A DNA stretch of 64,000 nucleotides from Chryseobacterium paridis. Its GTDB lineage: Bacteria; Bacteroidota; Bacteroidia; Flavobacteriales; Weeksellaceae. Shown here piece by piece: positions 53,510-63,000 of the stretch. Within the stretch, counting starts at the first letter, position 1. Each line of letters begins with the position of its first letter. The DNA lies in the NCBI RefSeq assembly GCF_016595215.1, contig NZ_JAENHK010000010.1:2465390-2529389 (forward strand), in the 5' to 3' direction. The translations under genes and the position numbers were made by a program. The notes beneath the pieces were generated by a model. The model made no database searches. It was not told the origin of the DNA and worked only from the letters and a program-made list of their open reading frames with translations.

Positions 53510-54286
53510 ATGAAAAAGTTACTTTTATTCTTTTTTACTACCCTATTTATAGGTCTTTCTGCTCAAAAAAAAGGAAAGGACTACACCAACATTGTGAAAA
53601 GTAAGAACATTTACGAGATCAATGCCTTTTTGAGAGATGCCCATCCCGATGATCCGCGTAGATCAGTTTTAAAGCCTCGGGTGATGGAGATGATGAAGGA
53701 TTATATAAAAAATGCACATCCCGAAGATCAAAAGGTAAAGGAAATGCAGGAAATGCTTGCATTACTTAAAAGGCGACCTTCCACTAAGATTACTTTTGAT
53801 GAAATGAATGCTATCATTAAGCAAAAGCAAATCGCCAAATACAAAGCAGAATTAGCCGCTAAACAATCTACTGTGGTTTATACTCCAAGTAACGCAAAGA
53901 ATGCCATCGTTGTCAATACATCATCCACTACTGTAGCTATTCCGGATGCTGAAGCTGAAGAGTTTAATATGTTGATGTCCGTTTCTCCTACAGAACACAA
54001 AAACAAAACTGTACAAATACTGAACTCCCTTTTTGATAATGATCCTATGACTAAAGAATGTATCGTTCTCATAGAGAATAAATCCGACTGTAACATTATT
54101 GTAAGAATGGAAGGAATCGGTACTACTAAATACAGACTAGCAGTTCCTGCTCACAATGAAAGCTCTGTTGTTATACCAAAAGGAGATTACCTCTTTACCA
54201 GTCTTGTTTGCGGGGCTCAGTACGCTTCTCAAAAAACAATTCAAAAACCACTAATGGTTGCTCTGGGTTCTTCGGATTCCAAATAG
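53510..54286 (+). CDS. Secreted DUF6759-like protein, copy B
   Basis: 258 residues. A signal peptide (ends GLSAQ) is followed by an N-terminal helical motif that occurs twice: NAFLRDAHPDDPRRSVLKPR and then KNAHPEDQKVKEMQ. A coiled linker leads to the C-terminal domain (about 185-258) with Cys in KSDCNIIV and VCGAQYASQK, as in copies A, C and D. It lies directly upstream of trmB. Function unknown; probably secreted or periplasmic. Confidence 0.8.
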   Translation: MKKLLLFFFTTLFIGLSAQKKGKDYTNIVKSKNIYEINAFLRDAHPDDPRRSVLKPRVMEMMKDYIKNAHPEDQKVKEMQEMLALLKRRPSTKITFDEMNAIIKQKQIAKYKAELAAKQSTVVYTPSNAKNAIVVNTSSTTVAIPDAEAEEFNMLMSVSPTEHKNKTVQILNSLFDNDPMTKECIVLIENKSDCNIIVRMEGIGTTKYRLAVPAHNESSVVIPKGDYLFTSLVCGAQYASQKTIQKPLMVALGSSDSK

Positions 54287-54352
54287 ATCAAAAACAAAAA
54301 AACAAAACGTCTTTTACAGGTAAAAAAGAAACGTATTATACATATAATTCGT

Positions 54353-54360
54353 TATTTTTG
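54353..54360 (+). promoter_or_regulatory. -7 promoter element for trmB
   Basis: TATTTTTG, 20 bases before the ATG at 54381. Confidence 0.6.
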
Positions 54361-54380
54361 CCAGATTTTCATTTATACTC

Positions 54381-55058
54381 ATGGGCAAAAATAAAATAGC
54401 AAGATTCGAAGAAAATAAAATATTACCTAACGTTATTCAACCTACAAGAGAAGAAGCTTTAAATGGCTTCGAACTTAAGGGAAAGTGGAGAACAAATTTC
54501 TTCAAGAACGACAATCCTATTGTTCTTGAACTAGGATGTGGAAAAGGTGAATATTCAGTAGGTCTTGCCAAAACATTTCCTGAAAAAAACTTCATAGGAA
54601 TAGACATTAAAGGGGCAAGATTTTGGTTCGGCGCGAAAGAAGCTGTAGAAAATAATATGTCTAATGTTGCTTTTTTAAGATCCCAGATAGAATTAGTCGA
54701 TAATTTTTTCGCAGAAAACGAAGTAGATGAGATATGGATCACCTTTCCTGATCCACAGATCAAATACAGACGTACTAAACACAGATTAACTCATCCTGAT
54801 TTTCTGGAGCGTTATAAAAAATTCCTAAAACCTGGTGGAGTCATTCACTTAAAAACTGATTCTGAATTCTTACATGGATATACTCTAGGTTTTTTACAAG
54901 GAGCCGGTTATGAAATCATCTCAGCTCATCATGACATTTACGGAGCACCTGAATATGATCCGGATACAAAACACTTAAGAGATATAAAAACATATTATGA
55001 AGAACTCTTTTCCGCAAAAGGAAAAACTATTACTTATATAAAATTCCGAATAAGTTAA
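54381..55058 (+). CDS. trmB: tRNA (guanine-46-N7)-methyltransferase
   Basis: 225 residues. SAM motif I is LELGCGKGEYSVGLA, motif II-like FIGIDIKGARFW, and the TrmB signature ITFPDPQIKYRRTKHRLTHP is complete. It methylates G46 of tRNA variable loops. The gene sits among DUF6759-like genes with its own promoter. The next gene starts 16 bases later. Confidence 0.94.
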   Translation: MGKNKIARFEENKILPNVIQPTREEALNGFELKGKWRTNFFKNDNPIVLELGCGKGEYSVGLAKTFPEKNFIGIDIKGARFWFGAKEAVENNMSNVAFLRSQIELVDNFFAENEVDEIWITFPDPQIKYRRTKHRLTHPDFLERYKKFLKPGGVIHLKTDSEFLHGYTLGFLQGAGYEIISAHHDIYGAPEYDPDTKHLRDIKTYYEELFSAKGKTITYIKFRIS

Positions 55059-55074
55059 CCCCTAAATACATTTG

Positions 55075-55671
55075 ATGAAAAAAAAAATTTTAGCAATCTT
55101 ATTCTTCTCTTTCTTAACTCCCACATTCATTACTGCTCAAAAGAGCAAAAAAAACATCTTAAAAAGCACAAACATTAAGGAAATTGAAGAATATCTCAAA
55201 CACGCCCATCCAGAGGATCCAAAAAGAAGCATTTTAAAACCCCGGCTTATTGCCTTAAAAAACCAGCAATGGACATTAGGTAAAAAGGATGCTAAACCAA
55301 TGGCTTCCAGACCTATTATTTCTGAAATGCCACATAAAAATTCAGATGATGCTGAAGAATTTAAAAGATTAATTACTAAAAGTTCTGACAAGCACAAAGA
55401 CAAGACAGTTAAACTTCTTAATACCATGTTCAACGAGGATATTACACGAAAAGAATGCATTCTACTGTTTAGAAATAATTCCGATTGCAATCTTGTATTA
55501 AAGATTAAAGGTGATCATTTCTACAATTTGGCAATTCCCGCTAATGATGAAAATTTTATTGTTATAAAGAAAGGAAACTACACTCTTGAAAGCAATGTAT
55601 GTGATTTAAAATACCATACTAAGAAGGAAATTAAAAGAAATATAATTCTAACTATAAACAATAGTGATTAG
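55075..55671 (+). CDS. Secreted DUF6759-like protein, copy C
   Basis: 198 residues from the ATG at 55075. A signal peptide (ends FITAQ), the N-terminal motif KEIEEYLKHAHPEDPKRSIL, then the C-terminal domain with Cys in NSDCNLVL and VCDLKYHTKK. It is closest to copy B in the N-terminal motif. It follows trmB by 16 bases and may share its transcript. Function unknown. Confidence 0.8.
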   Translation: MKKKILAILFFSFLTPTFITAQKSKKNILKSTNIKEIEEYLKHAHPEDPKRSILKPRLIALKNQQWTLGKKDAKPMASRPIISEMPHKNSDDAEEFKRLITKSSDKHKDKTVKLLNTMFNEDITRKECILLFRNNSDCNLVLKIKGDHFYNLAIPANDENFIVIKKGNYTLESNVCDLKYHTKKEIKRNIILTINNSD

Positions 55672-55733
55672 GTAGGGAATGATAATTTCATAAATAAAAA
55701 GTAAAATCTTACATTTACTGTTCAAAAATTTAT

Positions 55734-56174
55734 ATGAAAAAGATACTAACCTTTTCTGGCATTATTGCATCGTTGGCATTAGTTAACTGTAGTGTTAATT
55801 ACAACAATTACCCTGTAAGAAAAACCTATCCTACTAGTACCAATGCAAATTCAGCTGCTAGTACAGAGAGAGAATATAATGAGTTATTAAAAACCTACAA
55901 ACCTGAAACGACTCAAGTATTAAATGATCTCTTAAACGATTCTTCCGGCAGCACGCAAACATCTTTTTCTGTAGAAAATAAATCTCCTTGTAATATGGTT
56001 CTTACCATCACTGGGAATAATTATTATAGAAAAATACCTATTGGTGCAAACAAAATAGGATATGTAATGCTTCCAAAGAACCAAAGTTATAAGGTATCGG
56101 GAATGGTATGTAATTCAGTGTACCAGTCTACTAAATTCATTTCAAGTTCTTATTCAATAACTTTATCTAATTAA
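55734..56174 (+). CDS. DUF6759-like lipoprotein, copy D
   Basis: 146 residues. Here the signal is a lipobox, ending LALVNC (Cys19), unlike the Sec signals of the other three copies. A short Ser/Asn/Thr linker is followed by the C-terminal domain with Cys in KSPCNMVL and VCNSVYQSTK. The helical 'AHP' motif is missing, so this is a minimal, membrane-anchored version of the family. Confidence 0.78.
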   Translation: MKKILTFSGIIASLALVNCSVNYNNYPVRKTYPTSTNANSAASTEREYNELLKTYKPETTQVLNDLLNDSSGSTQTSFSVENKSPCNMVLTITGNNYYRKIPIGANKIGYVMLPKNQSYKVSGMVCNSVYQSTKFISSSYSITLSN

Positions 56175-56190
56175 AAAAAGAAATACAATA

Positions 56191-56224
56191 AAAAAGCCAC
56201 TAATTAAAATTAGTGGCTTTTTTT
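56191..56224. terminator. Bidirectional terminator, rpsB / DUF6759 copy D
   Basis: 15-base stem AAAAAGCCACTAATT / AATTAGTGGCTTTTT. It ends both the rightward lipoprotein gene and the leftward ribosomal operon. Confidence 0.85.
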
Positions 56225-56244
56225 ATATTAAAGAAAATCCTTAA

Positions 56245-57006
56245 TTATTCTGCATCGAAATCAGCATCTGTATCAGCAGATACTTTTTCTCCTTCTTCTT
56301 TAGATTTTTCTTTGTCAGCTTTTCTCTGAGATTGACCATCTCTGATAGAATCTGAAACAACATTCAGGATCATATCGATAGACTTAGAAGCATCATCATT
56401 TCCAGGAATAACGAAATCTACTTTTCTAGGATCAGAGTTCGTATCAACGATACCGAAAACTGGAATACCTAATTTCTTAGCTTCAGTTACTGCGATGTGC
56501 TCTCTTAAGATATCAACTACAAATATTGCAGAAGGAAGACGAACCATGTCAGAAATAGAACCTAAGTTCTTTTCAAGGTTAGCTCTCTGTCTGTCTACCT
56601 GAAGTCTCTCTTTTTTAGATAAAGTTTCGAATGTTCCATCTTTCTTCATCTTATCAATAGAGTTCATTTTCTTAACAGCCTTTCTGATAGTAACAAAGTT
56701 TGTTAACATACCTCCTGGCCATCTTTCTGTAATATAAGGCATATTAAGTTCTGAAGCGTGCTTAGCAACAACTTCTTTTGCTTGCTTTTTAGTAGCTACA
56801 AAAAGAACTTTTTTACCTGCAGAAGTAAGTTTTTCTAAAGCGTTACATGCTTCATCTAATTTTACTGCTGTTTTATGTAAGTCTACAATGTGAATACCAT
56901 TTTTCTCCATAAAAATGTATGGAGCCATATTTGGATTCCACTTTCTAGTCATGTGACCGAAGTGTACACCAGCCTCTAAAAGGTCTTTTACATTTGCTTT
57001 TGCCAT
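56245..57006 (-). CDS. rpsB: 30S ribosomal protein S2
   Basis: 253 residues. Conserved S2 segments are present: LLEAGVHFGHMTRKWNPNM, FVATKKQAKEVV, ERWPGGMLTNF and the C-terminal GIVDTNSDP. The last 25 residues are an acidic tail (KSKEEGEKVSADTDADFDAE). It is the third gene of the leftward rplM-rpsI-rpsB group and ends at a strong terminator, not followed by tsf as would be expected. Confidence 0.97.
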   Translation of the reverse strand: MAKANVKDLLEAGVHFGHMTRKWNPNMAPYIFMEKNGIHIVDLHKTAVKLDEACNALEKLTSAGKKVLFVATKKQAKEVVAKHASELNMPYITERWPGGMLTNFVTIRKAVKKMNSIDKMKKDGTFETLSKKERLQVDRQRANLEKNLGSISDMVRLPSAIFVVDILREHIAVTEAKKLGIPVFGIVDTNSDPRKVDFVIPGNDDASKSIDMILNVVSDSIRDGQSQRKADKEKSKEEGEKVSADTDADFDAE

Positions 57007-57213
57007 GTTTTCTGTTTTTGTTAGTTTACTTTCCGTCTTTTAAACAATCAACAACTTCTTTAGATGGGAGAAGCGTTTGGATGCTAAACGTAACGGGCAA
57101 TTGGCGGTTGGCTTTTTGCTTATCGCAATTGGCTTTTCGCCGAGATTAAGTTTAAATAAAATTTAATACATTTCTGTAGCCAATAGCTATAAGCCATTTG
57201 CCAACAGGAAATC
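57007..57213. repeat. rpsB-rpsI spacer with degenerate TTGGC repeats
   Basis: 207 bases. GCAATTGGC occurs at 57097 and 57125, followed both times by a GCTTTTYGC-like string; a related inverted string (AGCCAATAGC...AGCCATTTGCC) lies at 57178-57202. The composition is more GC-rich than other spacers here. It may be an intergenic repeat family or a processing structure; I see no gene in it. Confidence 0.5.
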
Positions 57214-57600
57214 TTAACGTTTTGAGAATTGGAATCTCTTTCTTGCTTTTTTCTGACCTGGCTTCTTTCTTTCCACCATTCTTGCGTCTCTTGTAAGTAA
57301 ACCAGCTGGCTTTAATGCTAATCTGAACTCAGCGTTGATTTCGCATAAAGCTCTTGAAATACCTAATCTGATAGCTTCTGCTTGTCCTGTATTTCCACCA
57401 CCGAATACGTTTACGGTAACGTCATACTGACCAACAGTTTCAGAAAGGATAAATGGTTGATTTAATTTGTAAACCATTACGTCTGTAGAGAAATAATCTT
57501 TAGCATCTTTACCGTTTACTGTAATATTACCAGTACCTGGTTTTACGTAAACTCTTGCTACAGAAGTTTTTCTTCTACCAATTTTATGAACTGTAGACAT
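57214..57600 (-). CDS. rpsI: 30S ribosomal protein S9
   Basis: 128 residues with the S9 signature [18 protein letters not shown] and the basic C-terminus [15 protein letters not shown], which reaches the P-site t[22 protein letters not shown] is the conserved middle. It follows rplM by 5 bases in one operon. Confidence 0.97.
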   Translation of the reverse strand: MSTVHKIGRRKTSVARVYVKPGTGNITVNGKDAKDYFSTDVMVYKLNQPFILSETVGQYDVTVNVFGGGNTGQAEAIRLGISRALCEINAEFRLALKPAGLLTRDARMVERKKPGQKKARKRFQFSKR

Positions 57601-57605
57601 ATTAA

Positions 57606-58061
57606 TTATTTAAATTCGTTAATATTAATTGTTTTAGGCTGTTGAGCTTCATGCTTGTGCTCAGTTCCTTCATATAAATAAAGGTTTTTGAATAAAGCAG
57701 AACCTAATCTGTTTTTAGGTAACATACCTTTTACAGACTTTTCTAATACTTTCAAAGAATCTTTCTTTTGAAGTTCAGCCGCAGTCATAGATTTTTGACC
57801 TCCTGGATATCCTGTATGCCAGATATAAGTCTTATCTTCCCACTTGTTTCCGGAAAGCGTAATTTTCCCAGCATTCAAAACAATAACGTTATCACCACAA
57901 TCTACGTGAGGTGTAAAGTTTGTTTTGTGCTTACCTCTCAAAATCTTTGCAACCTGAGAAGCTAGTCTTCCCAACGGTTGTCCTTCAGCGTCTACCACAA
58001 CCCATTCTTTATTAGCAGTAGCTTTGTTCGCTGAAACAGTTTTGTAACTTAATGTATTCAC
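57606..58061 (-). CDS. rplM: 50S ribosomal protein L13
   Basis: 151 residues. The L13 core is [36 protein letters not shown] and [18 protein letters not shown]. It leads the leftward ribosomal operon and has a clear promoter element 45 bases upstream. Confidence 0.97.
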   Translation of the reverse strand: MNTLSYKTVSANKATANKEWVVVDAEGQPLGRLASQVAKILRGKHKTNFTPHVDCGDNVIVLNAGKITLSGNKWEDKTYIWHTGYPGGQKSMTAAELQKKDSLKVLEKSVKGMLPKNRLGSALFKNLYLYEGTEHKHEAQQPKTININEFK

Positions 58062-58106
58062 ACGTTTTAGTTAAAGATTAAACATAATTTTCCCTCTAAG
58101 GGTGTG

Positions 58107-58114
58107 CAAAGATA
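58107..58114 (-). promoter_or_regulatory. -7 promoter element for rplM-rpsI-rpsB
   Basis: Minus strand reads TATCTTTG, 45 bases before the rplM ATG. Confidence 0.65.
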
Positions 58115-58212
58115 CAAATTAAATTTGTAATGGAAAAACATATTTCATTTAATATGCAGGTTACATGTTTTGCTTAAACGATTCGACAGATTTTATCTAT
58201 GAAAAATATTCT

Positions 58213-58228
58213 TGGCACAGATATTGCA
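58213..58228 (+). promoter_or_regulatory. Sigma-54 (-24/-12) type promoter
   Basis: TTGGCACAGATATTGCA (the T at 58212/58213 to the A at 58228) has GG at 58214-58215 and GC at 58226-58227, exactly 12 bases apart, matching the TGGCAC-N5-TTGC consensus. Transcription would start near 58239. It is the only good match I found in the window. No gene of normal size follows before 58451. Confidence 0.6.
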
Positions 58229-58238
58229 AATTCATATT

Positions 58239-58320
58239 CGATGAAAAAAAAGTTTTAGAAGATTCTAAAAACACAGGTGATAAAGTAAAGAGTTTAGCTA
58301 CTAAACTCTTACTTTATTAA
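58239..58320 (+). ncRNA. Candidate small RNA behind the sigma-54 promoter
   Basis: From the predicted start near 58239 to the end of a strong hairpin (58281-58316) is about 80 bases. The hairpin pairs TAAAGTAA and GAGTTTAG with CTAAACTC and TTACTTTA around a CTA loop with one bulged A. The only start codon (58241) gives a 5-residue peptide. The tail after the hairpin is only weakly T-rich (TTAACTTTTCC). A small regulatory RNA is the simplest reading, but it is unproven. Confidence 0.4.
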
Positions 58321-58423
58321 CTTTTCCACAAAAATTCATCAATACGCTTACCAATTAAACATTCTTAAAATTAGATTTTACATAAAATTCATGTAAAAAA
58401 TTATTTTTCTTTTCCGAAATAAT

Positions 58424-58431
58424 TATATTTG
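58424..58431 (+). promoter_or_regulatory. -7 promoter element for the DUF3667 gene
   Basis: TATATTTG, 19 bases before the ATG at 58451. Confidence 0.6.
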
Positions 58432-58450
58432 CCGCAAAGCCATAATAATC

Positions 58451-59542
58451 ATGAGCCACGGAAAAACAAGAGAAGAAAAAAATTGTCTTAACTGCGGACA
58501 CACAGTAGAAGAAAGGTTCTGTCCTCATTGTGGACAGGAAAATACTGAACCACGCCAACCATTTTATTTTCTTTTCACTCATTTTATTGAGGATTTCACC
58601 CATTATGATGGTCAATTCTGGAAAACCATAAAGTATTTACTTTTCTATCCGGGAAAATTAACAAAAGAATATCTTTCAGGAAAGAGACAACTATACGTAG
58701 CTCCTGTTAAGTTATATATATTTATCAGTTTTTTAACCTTCTTTATTCCTACTCTTTTTCCACAATCTGAAAATCCAGATGAGGAAAACGCAGAAAAACA
58801 TTCTGTACAAAAAGAGAAAGAAAATAAAAAAATTCAAGCAGCCCAGATATCCGACAGTATAAAAAACCAAATCATCAGAGAAAGTGGTGCGGATAGTACC
58901 ATAGTGAAAAGTATATCAAAACTTGATAAAATTGAAGAGGTACTTTCAAAAAAGGAAATTATAGATACTGACCGGGATCAATTTGCAATATTAGGCGCAA
59001 CTAATATGAAGCAGTATGATTCAATGAGTGTAAAAGGAGGTAAAAATTACAATACTTTGAGACCATTTGCTAAAAAAATATTTCACTTACAAGACAGAGG
59101 GTTAAAAAGAAAGGAAATAGTTGGCCGTTTTGTAGACACATTTATACATACATTTCCAAAAGCCTTATTCGTCTATTTACCTATATTTGCATTTTTCCTA
59201 TGGCTTTTTCACAGTAAGAAAAAATGGTGGTATTTTGATCATGGCATATTTACCTTACATTATTTCTCCTTCATTCTCTTAAGCTCACTCATTTTCATTC
59301 TTTTCGGCCATTTAGTAAAAATGATACCGGATTATAAAATCTTCCAAACAATTTTCAGGTTATTTTATGTTGTATTGTTCTTTTATACCTCTGCTTATTT
59401 CTTTATTGCTCATCACAGAGTATATGAAAGCAGTAAAAGAAAAAGTATTTTAAAAGGTTCTATTTTGTTTATAATCAACTGTATCGGACTACTTTTTATG
59501 CTTATGATATTATCATATATTAGCTTTATCATGATGCACTAG
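58451..59542 (+). CDS. DUF3667 membrane protein with zinc ribbon
   Basis: 363 residues. The N-terminus carries a zinc-ribbon motif CLNCGHTVEERFCPHCGQE (four Cys) followed by FIEDFTHYDGQFWKTIKYLL and LFYPGKLTKEYLSGKRQLYV, the DUF3667 signature. One hydrophobic segment (about 87-100), a long charged region (about 105-205) and four C-terminal membrane segments follow. Function is unknown; the family is widespread in Bacteroidota. Its TAG stop shares the CTAG palindrome with the stop of the convergent gene. Confidence 0.87.
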   Translation: MSHGKTREEKNCLNCGHTVEERFCPHCGQENTEPRQPFYFLFTHFIEDFTHYDGQFWKTIKYLLFYPGKLTKEYLSGKRQLYVAPVKLYIFISFLTFFIPTLFPQSENPDEENAEKHSVQKEKENKKIQAAQISDSIKNQIIRESGADSTIVKSISKLDKIEEVLSKKEIIDTDRDQFAILGATNMKQYDSMSVKGGKNYNTLRPFAKKIFHLQDRGLKRKEIVGRFVDTFIHTFPKALFVYLPIFAFFLWLFHSKKKWWYFDHGIFTLHYFSFILLSSLIFILFGHLVKMIPDYKIFQTIFRLFYVVLFFYTSAYFFIAHHRVYESSKRKSILKGSILFIINCIGLLFMLMILSYISFIMMH

Positions 59543-59871
59543 TTGCGTAAAGACTTGCTTCCTCTAAAACTGGCTATTAAGTAATAGGCAACAAACACAG
59601 TTGAAAACTTAAGTATAGATGGAATTGCAAGCTTCAAATCAAAAATAAGAGCTCCAATCAATACCAAGACACCCATTGCCGCAAAAGACAATCCGAGTTT
59701 TTGTGGCAGTGTAAAATTGGGAGTATCTAAATAATAAGCCAGGCCCCAGGCAAAACCAAAAGCAATAGCATAGTATAAATCAAGACCGGTATTCAGGCTG
59801 CTTAAAAAGAAATAATTGATAAGAAAACTCACCACAGTCCCAATTGTAAAATAAATCAACGCTTTCTGCAT
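59539..59871 (-). CDS. Small membrane protein, function unknown
   Basis: 110 residues with four predicted membrane segments (about 5-25, 32-47, 57-78 and 84-102) and a basic tail FRGSKSLRN. No named family is recognised. It is convergent with the DUF3667 gene and overlaps it by 4 bases; both stop codons fall in one CTAG palindrome. Confidence 0.72.
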   Translation of the reverse strand: MQKALIYFTIGTVVSFLINYFFLSSLNTGLDLYYAIAFGFAWGLAYYLDTPNFTLPQKLGLSFAAMGVLVLIGALIFDLKLAIPSILKFSTVFVAYYLIASFRGSKSLRN

Positions 59872-60018
59872 ATAATAGTATATTCTGCAAAAGTAAATAA
59901 ATTACTTATTATTTCTATGTATCCTATTGAGTAAATGGCGAATCTCAAAATCCACGAAAACACTTAATCAACTGAGTTAAAGAAGTATAAAGTTAAATCT
60001 TATGTTCCGTATTATTAT

Positions 60019-60026
60019 TATATTTG
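60019..60026 (+). promoter_or_regulatory. -7 promoter element for icmF
   Basis: TATATTTG, 27 bases before the ATG at 60054. A TTG start codon at 60024 would lie inside it, which argues for the ATG. Confidence 0.6.
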
Positions 60027-60053
60027 GAAATTCAGAAATTTTCTAGATTTTTT

Positions 60054-63000
60054 ATGGAAACCCAAAAATATACCCCTAAAAACAAAGTTAGAATTGTAAC
60101 AGCAGCGTCATTATTTGACGGACATGATGCTGCAATTAATATTATGCGTCGTGTCATTCAGGGAACTGGCTGCGAAGTCATCCACCTTGGTCACGATAAA
60201 TCAGCTGAGGAAGTTGTAAATACAGCTATCCAGGAAGATGCCAATGCAATAGCATTAACCTCTTATCAGGGAGGTCATAATGAATATTTCAAATATATCT
60301 ATGACCTTCTGAGGGAAAAAAATTCTCCGCAGATCAAGATCTTCGGCGGCGGCGGCGGTGTAATTCTGCCTGAAGAAATTAAAGACCTGATGGACTACGG
60401 AATCGATAGAATCTATTCTCCGGACGATGGCCGTGAGCTAGGCCTTCAAGGAATGATTGATGATTTGGTTAACCGATCGGATTTTGCGACAGGAAAAGAT
60501 GTGACAGCAAACGATCTGGATGCAATTAGTTTTGAAAATTCAACCAGTATTGCTTCCATTATCTCTGCTGTTGAAAACTTTTCTGATGAAAAGCCAGAGT
60601 TAGTAAAAGCGATTGACGAAAAAGCAAAAGATCTAAACATTCCTATTATTGGTATCACAGGTACCGGAGGTGCAGGAAAATCTTCATTAACGGATGAGTT
60701 AGTAAGACGTTTTCTTCGTTCCAATACAGATAAAAAAATTGCTATTATTTCGATTGACCCTTCAAAAAAGAAAACAGGAGGAGCATTACTTGGAGATAGA
60801 ATCCGTATGAATGCGATCAATGATTCAAGGGTTTATATGCGATCAATGGCTACAAGAGAAAACAATGTATCCGTTTCTCCATTTATCCATTCTGCATTGA
60901 ATGTTTTAAAACTGGCACATCCGGATGTTATTATTCTTGAAACATCAGGTATTGGACAATCAGGCTCTGAGGTTTCAGACTTCGCAGATGTTTCCATGTA
61001 TGTGATGACTCCTGAATATGGAGCTTCGACTCAATTGGAAAAGATCGACATGTTAGATTATGCAGATTTAGTTGCTTTAAATAAATCAGACAAACGTGGT
61101 GCTTTAGATGCATTACAAGCAGTAAGAAAGCAATTTCAGAGAAATCATTTACTATGGGAAAGCCCATTGGATGATATGCCGGTATATGCAACAAAAGCAT
61201 CTCAGTTCAATGATCACGGAACAACAGAATTATACAACAGATTAATTTCTAAGGTTAACGATAAATTTTCAGATTTAAATTTGAATACTTTCGTAGAGCA
61301 GGAAATTACAGATGAAGTAACAATTATCCCTCCTAAAAGGGTTCGTTATCTTTCTGAAATTGTTGAAAACAATAAACAATACGATGTTAATATTGAGAAA
61401 CAGGCTGAATTAGCCAGAAAGATGTATCATATTGACGGAGTAAAAAATATCATTTCTAATGAAGCTTTAGATGCTGAATATCAGAAAGCAGAAAAAGACC
61501 TTCAACAGGAAAATATTGATTTCCTTAAAAACTGGGATGACACTAAAAAAGCATTCCACCAGGAATTTTATTCCTATTTCGTTCGTGGAAAAGAAATCAA
61601 GGTTGAAACCTCAACAGAATCTTTATCCCATTTAAAAATTCCAAAGATTGCTTTACCTAAATATAATGACTGGGGTGATCTTATTTCATGGAAAGGTCAG
61701 GAAAATCTTCCGGGAAGTTTTCCATTCACTGCAGGAATTTATCCGTTCAAAAGAACTGGTGAAGATCCAACAAGAATGTTTGCCGGAGAAGGAGGTCCTG
61801 AAAGAACGAACAGAAGATTCCACTATGTTTCGGCTGAAATGCCCGCAAAGCGTTTATCGACAGCATTCGACTCTGTAACATTATATGGACAGGATCCTGC
61901 TCTTCCACCAGATATTTATGGTAAAATTGGAAATGCCGGAGTTTCTATTGCAACCCTGGATGATGCGAAAAAATTATATTCCGGCTTTGATCTTATCAAT
62001 GCATTAACGTCAGTTTCAATGACGATTAATGGCCCGGCTCCTATGCTTTTAGCTTTCTTCATGAATGCAGCTATTGATCAGAATGTTGAAAAGTATATTG
62101 CTGAGCATCAATTAGAGGCTAAAGTCGAAGCAGTATTAAAAGCTAAATTCGACGATAAAGGACTTCAAAGACCTCAATATAATGGTGAGCTTCCACCATC
62201 CAATAATGGATTAGGACTACAACTATTGGGAATCACCGGAGATGAGATTATTCCAAAAGAAGAATACGAAAAAATTAAAGCTCATACGATTGCTACGGTA
62301 CGCGGTACTGTACAGGCAGATATCTTAAAAGAAGATCAGGCACAAAATACTTGTATTTTCTCTACCGAATTTGCTTTGAGACTAATGGGTGACGTTCAGG
62401 AGTATTTTATTAAAGAAAAAGTAAGAAACTTCTATTCTGTTTCTATTTCAGGATATCATATTGCAGAAGCTGGAGCTAATCCGGTATCGCAATTAGCATT
62501 CACATTGGCCAATGGTTTCACTTATGTGGAATATTACTTAAGCCGTGGAATGGATATCAATGATTTCGCCCCTAACCTGTCATTCTTCTTTTCCAATGGT
62601 ATCGACCCGGAATATTCTGTAATCGGACGTGTAGCAAGAAGAATCTGGGCAAAGGCAATGAAACTAAAATATGGAGCAGATGAAAGAAGCCAGATGTTGA
62701 AATATCACATTCAGACTTCGGGACGTTCTCTTCACGCTCAAGAAATTGATTTCAATGATATCAGAACGACGCTTCAGGCGTTATATGCCATCTATGATAA
62801 CTGTAATTCTCTTCATACAAATGCTTATGATGAAGCCATTACTACTCCTACAGAGCAATCCGTAAGAAGAGCTATGGCGATTCAGTTAATCATTAATAAA
62901 GAGCTTGGTTTAGCGAAAAATGAAAATCCTCTTCAAGGTTCATTTATTATTGAAGAACTTACAGATCTTGTTGAAGAAGCTGTATATGCAGAATTCGACA

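Noticed and set aside
58241-58258. Peptide MKKKF behind the sigma-54 type promoter
   Set aside because: Five codons, no ribosome-binding site; kept as part of a candidate RNA rather than a gene.
60024-60053. Upstream TTG start for icmF
   Set aside because: The TTG is part of the TATATTTG promoter element; the ATG at 60054 begins the conserved cobalamin-binding domain region.
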